Assembly: GCA_036521655.1 (NCBI GenBank)
Contig: DATDHI010000014.1
Coordinates: 1-20,854 of the forward strand
Source: GCA-003244245 sp036521655
Lineage (GTDB): Bacteria > Actinomycetota > Actinomycetes > Mycobacteriales > Pseudonocardiaceae
Direction: 5' to 3'
Length of the DNA stretch: 20,854 nt
Shown: positions 15,886-20,854 of the stretch, one piece after another
Layout: the number at the start of each line of letters is the position of its first letter
How positions within the stretch are numbered: position 1 is the stretch's first letter
The notes under the pieces: generated by a model
Databases searched by the model: none
What the model was told of the DNA's origin: nothing
The model's input: only the letters and a program-made list of their open reading frames with translations
Made by a program: the position numbers and the translations under genes

Positions 15886-16494
15886 GGCTGGGGGCGGGTG
15901 CGCCATGCTTGGAAGGCCACTACCAGCGCTAGCGCGGCGATGGCGCTGCCGAAGATCTCGAACGTTGGCCGCAGGCCCAGCGACGGGTTCGGGCATCCGC
16001 AGCGCGCCGCTGAAGGCGAGCCCGAACAGCACGAACAGCGCGACGTAGGGCAGCACCCGCGGCGCCGGCAGCAACTCGGCGAATACTGCCGACACCAGCA
16101 CGCCGAGGCCCATCCCGGCAGCGCTCACGACCCCGTTGGTCAGGCCCACCCCGAGCTGTGCGAACAGCCACGCGACCGAGTCGGCCAGCATGAAGATGAT
16201 GGTCGCGCCCATGAGCGTTCCCAGCGACGCGAGCAGCACCGGCCGCCGCCCCACCTCGTCCGAGACCCGACCGGCGAGAGCGAGAGTGGCGAGCACGCCG
16301 AAGGCGTAGGTCGCGTACACGAGCGTCAGCACGACCGGCGAGAGGCCCCAGAGCTGGCGATAGGTGTCGTAGAGGGGTGAGGGGGTCCCGGAGGCGAACA
16401 ACGCCAGGCCGATGACGCTCGCGACGAGCGCGTAGGCGACGCGCGGCGACAGCGCACGGCGCGCGAAGGCGGAGGTGAGCATCATGCCCGGCAT
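15868..16494 (-). pseudogene. MFS transporter remnant with internal deletions
   Basis: The frame from ATG 16494 (or 16485/16482) begins as a normal major-facilitator protein: VAYALVASVIGLALFASGTPSPLYDTYR, a loop motif GRVSDEVGRRP between helices 2 and 3, then LLASLGTLMGATIIFML. After DSVAWLFA it jumps to QLGVGLTNGVVSAAGMGLGVLV, skipping about 30 residues (normally ...RLLQGLATG...). After ALRMPEPVA the hydrophobic pattern stops. The shifted frame just downstream (about 15977-15898) reads TFEIFGSAIAALALVVAFQAW, which looks like a last membrane helix, so a large out-of-frame deletion of the later helices is likely. About 200 residues remain against the usual 400. It overlaps the egtD end and faces an ArsR-like gene, the common partner arrangement. 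Confidence 0.65.
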
Positions 16495-16495
16495 G
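16483..16495. promoter_or_regulatory. Palindrome over the divergent MFS/ArsR start codons
   Basis: CATGCC-C-GGCATG is a perfect 6-bp dyad about one central base. It contains the ATG at 16493 in the regulator frame and the ATG 16494 of the MFS remnant. It could be an operator for the regulator or a coincidence of two start regions. Confidence 0.3.
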
Positions 16496-16813
16496 TCGGC
16501 GCCCCCGAACCCGCGCGAGAAGATCGTCCACCCGCCCGCCTCAGTGCTCGATCTGGCGACGATCCTGCGCACCGTCGGCGACCCGGTGCGCCTCGAGATC
16601 GTCCGCCTGCTCGCCGACGATCGGCCCCGCCTGTGCGGCGAGCTCTCGAGCGCCCTGGACCTCCCGCCTTCCACCGGCTCCTATCACCTGCGTCTGCTGC
16701 GCGAGGCTGGCGTGACCCGCACCCGCGCCGAGGGGACGCTGCGGGTCATCTCGCTGCGCCGCGACGACCTCGACGAGCGCTTCCCGGGCCTCATCGACGT
16801 GCTGACGCACTGA
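16484..16813 (+). CDS. ArsR-like winged-helix transcriptional regulator
   Basis: A 109-residue protein with the ArsR/SmtB winged-helix layout: LDLATILRTVGDPVRLEIVRLLADD, then LCGELSSALDLPPSTGSYHLRLLREAGVTRTRAEGTLRVISLR, where STGSYHLRLLREAG is the recognition helix and the rest the wing. The only Cys is in the LCGEL segment, so a CxC metal site of true ArsR is not present; family members of this sort often sense small organic ligands or redox state. ATG 16484 is chosen for the GGAGG at 16471-16475, eight bases upstream; GTG 16475 and ATG 16493 are alternatives. The divergent MFS gene it probably controlled is decayed, leaving an orphan. It ends 68 bases before the zinc operon's Zur-like box, but a role there is not suggested. 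Confidence 0.82.
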   Translation: MPGMSAPPNPREKIVHPPASVLDLATILRTVGDPVRLEIVRLLADDRPRLCGELSSALDLPPSTGSYHLRLLREAGVTRTRAEGTLRVISLRRDDLDERFPGLIDVLTH

Positions 16814-16881
16814 ATCCCCCGAAAGCACGCGCCGCCCCGGTGGCCCCCGAGGCTGCGCGCAAGTATCAGAACCTCCACCGC

Positions 16882-16910
16882 TTGGAATGATTATCGGTTT
16901 CGTTTACCCT
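16882..16910 (+). promoter_or_regulatory. Zinc-operon promoter overlapped by a Zur-like box
   Basis: TTGGAA (16882-16887) and TACCCT (16905-16910) are separated by 17 bases, giving a reasonable -35/-10 pair. Positions 16882-16902 overlap this promoter and match a Zur/Fur-type 21-base pattern (TGAAAATGATTATCATTTTCA in idealised form is recalled, not searched) at 15 of 21 bases, with the core AATGATTATC intact. Repressor bound here would block RNA polymerase. The gene content (zinc uptake) supports Zur. Confidence 0.7.
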
Positions 16911-16921
16911 CGGCTTCAGGT

Positions 16922-16955
16922 TGTCACCTGGGTGAGTGACAGGACGTCCAGGTGA
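16922..16955 (+). promoter_or_regulatory. Alternative hairpins in the znuA leader
   Basis: TCACCTGG (16924-16931) and CCAGGTGA (16948-16955) are exact 8-bp complements around a 16-base loop. A second stem, TGTCAC (16922-16927) with GTGACA (16936-16941), uses the same left arm, so the two exclude each other. Both lie after the predicted transcription start near 16917. As DNA, the inner dyad could also be an operator. Confidence 0.4.
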
Positions 16956-16984
16956 GGAGTCGCAGACGTGAGCGGAGCTGTGTG

Positions 16985-17911
16985 ATGCGTCGGGTCTTAT
17001 CGCCCATCGCGGCGGTGGTGGTCACGGTCGCTGGCCTGCTGGCCGGCTGTGCCACTGGGACGCCGGCCGGTAGCGGTCAGCCGAGCGGTAGCACGAAGAT
17101 CGCGGTGGTGGCGGCCGAGAACTTCTGGGGCAGCATCGCCGCGCAGGTAGGTGGCGAGCACGTCACCGTGCACAGCATCATTGCCAGTCCGGACGCCGAC
17201 CCGCACGACTACGAGCCGACCCCGGCCGACGCGCGAGCGCTGGCGACCGCGCAGTACGTGATTTATAACGGAGTGGGGTATGACCCCTGGGTGAGCAAGC
17301 TCGTCGAGGCGAACCCGGCGCCGGCGCGGGCGGTGTTGACGGTGGGCGATCTCGTGGGCGTCAAGGAGGGCGGCAACCCCCATCGCTGGTATTCCCCAGG
17401 TGACGTGCACCGGGTGATCGAGCAGGTCGCCGCCGACTACAAGCGGATCGATCCGGCCGACGCCGGCTATTTCGATCAGCAGAAGCAGACTTACGAGACC
17501 CAGGGCTTGGCCCGCTACAACCAGCTCATCGCCGGCATCAAGAGCAAGTACGGCGCAACGCCGATCGGTGCTTCGGAATCGATCGTCACTCCGCTGGCCG
17601 AGGGCCTCGGGCTGAGAATGGCAACCCCGGAGTCATTCCTGGACGCGGTCAGCGAAGGCACTGATCCGACCGCGGCTGACAAGATCACGACGGATCAACA
17701 GATCAAGGCCAAGCAGATCAAGATCTTCGTGTTCAACAGCCAGAACTCAACCCCGGATGTGGCGGCTCTGGTCACCGCGGCGAAAGCTCAGGGCATCCCG
17801 GTGGCCACGGTCACCGAGACACTCGTCCCTGCCACCGCCAGCTTCCAGGACTGGCAGGCTGACCAGCTCCAAGGCATCGAGCAAGCGCTGTCGCGGGCGA
17901 CCGCCCGATGA
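16985..17911 (+). CDS. znuA: Zinc ABC transporter substrate-binding lipoprotein (ZnuA/TroA-like)
   Basis: A 308-residue cluster A-I metal-binding lipoprotein. ATG 16985 has GGAG seven bases upstream and gives a lipoprotein signal: MRR, a hydrophobic stretch, and lipobox LAGC with Cys22. ADPHDYEPTPAD provides the first His ligand and GNPHRWYSPGDVH the second. The third ligand position, usually His, reads GASESIVTPLAEGLGL with Glu, as in some gram-positive relatives; SEGTDPTAAD likely gives the last carboxylate. The His-rich loop of E. coli ZnuA is absent. It would capture Zn(II) (or Mn(II)) outside the membrane. First gene of a four-gene operon with 4-nt overlaps, behind a Zur-like box, which favours zinc. 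A longer start at GTG 16952 lacks a signal-peptide-like beginning. Confidence 0.87.
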   Translation: MRRVLSPIAAVVVTVAGLLAGCATGTPAGSGQPSGSTKIAVVAAENFWGSIAAQVGGEHVTVHSIIASPDADPHDYEPTPADARALATAQYVIYNGVGYDPWVSKLVEANPAPARAVLTVGDLVGVKEGGNPHRWYSPGDVHRVIEQVAADYKRIDPADAGYFDQQKQTYETQGLARYNQLIAGIKSKYGATPIGASESIVTPLAEGLGLRMATPESFLDAVSEGTDPTAADKITTDQQIKAKQIKIFVFNSQNSTPDVAALVTAAKAQGIPVATVTETLVPATASFQDWQADQLQGIEQALSRATAR

Positions 17912-18825
17912 ACGCTCACGCGCTCAACTCAGAGCTGGCTCAGCAGCCTCGCAACGCCGCCAGCATCCCCGCGGAGGATCAACGGCTGGTGGGACCGGTG
18001 GTCACGCTGCGCAACACAGCGGTCGAGAGAGGCGGGCGGCGGCTGTGGAGTGGGCTGGACCTGACGGTCGCAGCGGGGGAGTTCGTTGCGGTGCTGGGCC
18101 CCAACGGGGTCGGCAAGTCCACCCTGGTCCAGGTCATTCTGGGGGCGCTACCGCTGGCTGAGGGCGAGGTGCGGGTGCTCGGCGGCCCCGTGGGACGAGC
18201 CAACGAGCGGATTGGCTACCTGCCCCAACGGCGCAGCTTCGAGGCGTCCCTGCGAGTGCGGGGCCGCGACATCGTGCGGCTGGGCCTGGACGGGCATCGG
18301 TGGGGCCTACCGCTGCCTGGCTGGTGGCCGGGCAGCGGTAAGGCGAAGCGAGCGGCGGCCGTGCGCGTCGAGGAGGTCATCGACCTGGTCGGTGCCGGCA
18401 GCTACGCCGACCGCCCGGTCGGGGAGCTCTCCGGGGGGGAGCAGCAACGGCTGCTGATCGCCCAGGCGCTGGCCCCGGCGCCGGACCTGCTGCTGCTCGA
18501 CGAGCCACTGGACAGCCTTGATCTGCCCAATCAAGCCGCCGTCGCAGCGCTGATCGCCCGGATCAGCCGGACGCAACGGGTGGCCGTGATGATGGTGGCG
18601 CACGACCTCAACCCGGTCCTGTCCGATCTCGACACCGTGGTCTATCTCGCACCCGGTGGCTCGAGGATCGGCCCACCCCGCGAAGTGATCACCGGCCCAG
18701 CCCTGACCCAGCTGTTCGGCACCCCGATCGAGGTGCTCACCGCCTCTGACGGCCGGTTGATCGTGGTCGGCCACCCCGAACGGTGCGAGATTCACCCTGA
18801 ACGGCACTCCGGGCCGCAGCCATGA
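17908..18825 (+). CDS. znuC: Zinc ABC transporter ATP-binding protein (ZnuC-like)
   Basis: The 305-residue ATPase has Walker A GPNGVGKST near 67-75, signature LSGGEQQR near 172, Walker B LLLLDEPLDSLD near 193 and the H-loop Asp-His in MMVAHDLNPV near 230. It drives the paired permeases encoded downstream. It carries an N-terminal extension of about 28 residues, an inserted GHRWGLPLPGWWPGSGKAK loop before the signature, and a C-terminal tail with His and Cys (GHPERCEIHPERHSGPQP) that may bind metal. ATG 17908 overlaps the znuA stop by four bases, and its own stop overlaps the next start in the same way, so the genes are translationally coupled. Confidence 0.9.
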   Translation: MNAHALNSELAQQPRNAASIPAEDQRLVGPVVTLRNTAVERGGRRLWSGLDLTVAAGEFVAVLGPNGVGKSTLVQVILGALPLAEGEVRVLGGPVGRANERIGYLPQRRSFEASLRVRGRDIVRLGLDGHRWGLPLPGWWPGSGKAKRAAAVRVEEVIDLVGAGSYADRPVGELSGGEQQRLLIAQALAPAPDLLLLDEPLDSLDLPNQAAVAALIARISRTQRVAVMMVAHDLNPVLSDLDTVVYLAPGGSRIGPPREVITGPALTQLFGTPIEVLTASDGRLIVVGHPERCEIHPERHSGPQP

Positions 18826-19718
18826 CCCTCGCCGAGGGGCCGAGCTGGAACCCGATCATCGATCTGCAGCAGATGTGGTCGTACCCGTTCATGGTCAACG
18901 CCTTCCGCGCGGGCACCATCGTCGCGGTGCTGGCCGCAGTGTTGGGCTGGTTCATGGTGCTGCGGAGGCAGACCTTCGCGGGCCACACCCTGTCGCTGAT
19001 CGGTTTCCCGGGCGCGGCCGGCGCGGTCCTGATCGGCGTCGCGGCCAGCTATGGCTACTTCGCGTTCTGCTTGGCGGGCGCCCTGGTCATCGCGGCGTTG
19101 CCCCGCACGGGCCGCGGCGGTTACTCAGAGGAGTCGGCAGTCACCGGCACGGTGCAGTCCTTCGCGCTCGCCTGCGGGTTCCTGTTCGTCGCCCTCTACA
19201 AGGGATTCCTCAACGGCATCAATGCGCTGCTGTTCGGCAGCTTTCTGGGCATCACCGCGGGGCAGGTCGCGCTCCTGGGTGCCGTCGCGGCGGTCTCCCT
19301 CGCCACCTTGGGGGTTATCGGTCGCCCGCTGGCCTTCGCCTCGATCGATCCGGACGTGGCGAGCGCTCGTAACGTGCCGGTGCGTGCCCTTTCCGTGGTG
19401 TTTCTGGTGCTTCTCGGCGCCGCGACCGCCGAAGCAAGCCAGATCACCGGCACCCTGCTGGTGTTCGCCTTGCTGGTGATGCCCGCGGCCACTGCGCAGG
19501 CGCTCACCGCGCGACCCGTCCGTGCCCTGGCGCTGACCGTCGTGATCGGGCTGGTCGTCACGTGGCTCGGTCTGAGCGTGGCCTATTACACCCCGTTCCC
19601 GGTCGGGTTCTTCGTCACCAGCTTCGCCTTCGCCGGCTACGTGGGCGCCCAGGCGATGCGTCACGCGCGGCCCCGCTGGTGGCGCGGTAGCCCCGTTAAC
19701 TTGAGCGCCGCGCCATGA
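18822..19718 (+). CDS. znuB: Zinc ABC transporter permease, first subunit (ZnuB-like)
   Basis: A 298-residue ABC-3 family membrane protein with about eight hydrophobic helices, such as AGTIVAVLAAVLGWFMVL, SFALACGFLFVALY and ALSVVFLVLLGAATAEASQ. The ABC-3 signature region is FAGHTLSLIGFPGAAGAVL, a variant of the usual FxGDALSHVAFPG in which the Asp and Ala are His and Thr. FASIDPDVASARNVPVRAL is the conserved cytoplasmic coupling segment that contacts the ATPase. It starts at ATG 18822 within the znuC stop (ATGA) and ends in the next gene's start. With the second permease at 19715 it should form a heterodimer rather than the ZnuB homodimer of E. coli. Confidence 0.88.
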   Translation: MTLAEGPSWNPIIDLQQMWSYPFMVNAFRAGTIVAVLAAVLGWFMVLRRQTFAGHTLSLIGFPGAAGAVLIGVAASYGYFAFCLAGALVIAALPRTGRGGYSEESAVTGTVQSFALACGFLFVALYKGFLNGINALLFGSFLGITAGQVALLGAVAAVSLATLGVIGRPLAFASIDPDVASARNVPVRALSVVFLVLLGAATAEASQITGTLLVFALLVMPAATAQALTARPVRALALTVVIGLVVTWLGLSVAYYTPFPVGFFVTSFAFAGYVGAQAMRHARPRWWRGSPVNLSAAP

Positions 19719-20566
19719 CCTGGCCGCCGTTCCTGCTGCACGCGGTGCTGGCCGGCACCGCGATCGCCGCCGCCGCCGGGCTGATCGGCTACTTCGTGGT
19801 GCTGCGGGCCCAGGTGTTCACCGGCGACGCGTTGAGTCATGTGGCGTTCACCGGCGCCCTGGCAGCGTTGGCGCTGGGCATCGACGAGAGGCTGGGACTC
19901 TTCGCGGCGACCATCGGAGCCGGCATCGCCCTGGGCGCCATCGGCGGCCGGGGCCGCGCCGACGACGTCGTGATCGGCAGCGTGTTCGCCTGGATCCTCG
20001 GTCTCGGGGTGTTCTTCCTGACCCTGTTCACCACCAGAGGCAGCGCCAGCAACGGCAACGCCGGCGTCAACGTCCTGTTCGGCTCGATCTTCGGCCTGAA
20101 CCTGGCGGAGGCGGTCACCGCCGCGATCGTCGCCGCCGCGATCGTCGCCGCCGTGCTCACCATCGCCCGGCCGCTGCTGTTCGCCAGCATCGACGGTGCC
20201 GTCGCGGCCGCCCGAGGAGTGCCGGTCCGCCTGCTCGGCTACGGCTTCCTGGCCCTGGTCGGCGCGACCGCCGCCGAGGCGACCCAAGCCGTCGGTGCGC
20301 TCCTGCTGCTCGGGCTGCTTGCCGCACCCGCCGGGACGGCCCAACGCCTCACCACCCGGCCCTACCTGGCACTGTTCATCTCGGCCGGCCTCGCGGTGGC
20401 GGAGATGTGGGCCGGTCTCGTCCTCAGCTACACCGTGCCGGCGCTCCCGCCGAGTTTCGCCATCCTCGCCGTCGCCGCCGGCGGCTACCTTCTCGCGCTG
20501 CTATTCACCACCACACGTTCGGGCGTAGCGCCTGGGTTGCCATCAAAGGTCGCCACGTACGACTAA
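19715..20566 (+). CDS. znuB: Zinc ABC transporter permease, second subunit (ZnuB-like)
   Basis: A second ABC-3 permease of 283 residues. It has the canonical FTGDALSHVAFTGALAA signature near the N-terminus and FASIDGAVAAARGVPVRLL as the coupling segment, with about eight membrane helices, among them SFAILAVAAGGYLLALLF at the C-terminal end. It is only moderately like the preceding permease, so the two probably arose by an old duplication and now pair. ATG 19715 overlaps the previous stop by four bases. The stop TAA 20564-20566 lies inside a -10-like TAACTT that may serve the next gene. It is the last operon member seen; no Zur gene is in view. Confidence 0.88.
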   Translation: MTWPPFLLHAVLAGTAIAAAAGLIGYFVVLRAQVFTGDALSHVAFTGALAALALGIDERLGLFAATIGAGIALGAIGGRGRADDVVIGSVFAWILGLGVFFLTLFTTRGSASNGNAGVNVLFGSIFGLNLAEAVTAAIVAAAIVAAVLTIARPLLFASIDGAVAAARGVPVRLLGYGFLALVGATAAEATQAVGALLLLGLLAAPAGTAQRLTTRPYLALFISAGLAVAEMWAGLVLSYTVPALPPSFAILAVAAGGYLLALLFTTTRSGVAPGLPSKVATYD

Positions 20567-20577
20567 CTTCGGCGTCT
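20564..20577 (+). promoter_or_regulatory. Possible promoter (-10 TAACTT) after the zinc operon
   Basis: TAACTT (20564-20569) overlaps the permease stop codon and lies eight bases before GTG 20578. The spacing is at the long end for a leaderless start. Confidence 0.25.
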
Positions 20578-20760
20578 GTGAGCGTCCCGATGGACCACTG
20601 TGAGCAGTGCGGCTTCAGCTCCGACGAGCTTGGCGTCGACGAGATCCCCGACGTGATCCGCCTTCTGGGAACCGCCTTCCGGTCACGGTTGGACACCGGC
20701 GTTCATGACGCCCCTCAGCCTCGATCCACCGACGAATGTCAGGTGTTGATCGTGTCGTGA
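20578..20760 (+). pseudogene. Truncated DinB-like protein N-terminus
   Basis: The 60-codon frame begins VSVPMDHCEQCGFSSDELGV, then DEIPDVIRLLGTAFRSRLD. A C-x2-C start (HCEQCGF) followed by an IP-x2-I/L-R-x-L-G helix is like the beginning of actinobacterial DinB-superfamily proteins, which are normally about 170-200 residues. After about residue 40 the resemblance ends and the frame stops at TGA 20758-20760. The DNA beyond it is of a different character, so the gene may have been cut by an insertion. ATG 20590 is an alternative start. Family assignment is from memory and is tentative; a short intact protein cannot be excluded. Confidence 0.4.
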
Positions 20761-20854
20761 CAGGGCAAATGCCCCCTGACCTGGGATGATGGGAGTTGCT
20801 GAGACTCCACGACCCCATGCCGAGAGGGCACCTGCGAGATGCGATTGTTGCACA
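20761..20854 (+). other. Right-edge sequence, possible 5' end of a mobile element
   Basis: This segment is visibly less GC-rich than the rest, contains the imperfect hairpin CAGGG/CCCTG (20761-20778), and ends with ATG 20839 opening a frame of five codons (M-R-L-L-H) at the window edge. An N-terminus of M-x-L-x-H resembles some IS1380-type transposases, but five residues prove nothing. No terminal repeat can be confirmed. Confidence 0.25.

Noticed and set aside
16952..16984. GTG 16952 as the znuA start
   Set aside because: It adds an Arg-rich stretch before the lipoprotein signal and has no ribosome-binding site, whereas ATG 16985 does.

Overview
The window is GC-rich throughout, with strong third-position GC bias, many GTG starts, tight ATGA/GTGA overlaps and several TANNNT boxes placed 6-8 nt before a start codon (leaderless style). 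Together with an ergothioneine (egtABCD) operon, an Actinobacteria-type VLRF1 release factor, a CrtL-type lycopene cyclase and an ABC-F/small-HTH gene pair like Rv1473-Rv1473A, this points to an actinomycete, most likely Mycobacteriales/Pseudonocardiales. The order is inferred from gene content, not shown directly.

Layout. Positions 1-3217 hold the C-terminal end of a wax-ester synthase/DGAT, a YceI-like protein, a lone lycopene beta-cyclase (minus strand) and an acVLRF1 peptidyl-tRNA hydrolase. Positions 3218-4575 (minus) hold an SDR oxidoreductase followed by the remains of an MntA/HepT toxin-antitoxin pair, both of which appear to have lost their catalytic core through in-frame deletions. 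Positions 4624-6784 carry an ABC-F ATPase behind a possible five-codon leader peptide and alternative hairpins, then a small basic HTH protein and a strong hairpin terminator. Positions 6839-7672 (minus) encode a class II glutamine amidotransferase of the EgtC/YafJ type, and 7797-9659 an ABC exporter. A PaaK-like adenylating enzyme (9743-11251) is bracketed by two oppositely oriented copies of a dimeric 22-bp repeat. Positions 11476-15885 are egtA-egtB-egtC-egtD. They make gamma-glutamylcysteine and trimethylhistidine, join these oxidatively and trim off glutamate; egtE, the final lyase, is not present here. Positions 15868-16813 hold a decayed MFS transporter gene facing an intact ArsR-like regulator.

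Positions 16882-20566 form a zinc-uptake operon (lipoprotein, ATPase, two permeases) in which every junction is a 4-nt overlap. It lies behind a promoter whose -35 and spacer coincide with a good Zur-like box. The right edge holds a short, apparently truncated DinB-like gene and less GC-rich sequence that may be the start of a mobile element.

The most notable points are the paired core deletions in the MntA/HepT remnant, the inverted dimeric repeats around the PaaK-like gene, the leader peptide and hairpins before the ABC-F gene, the Zur-box promoter with switchable leader hairpins, and the density of leaderless starts.
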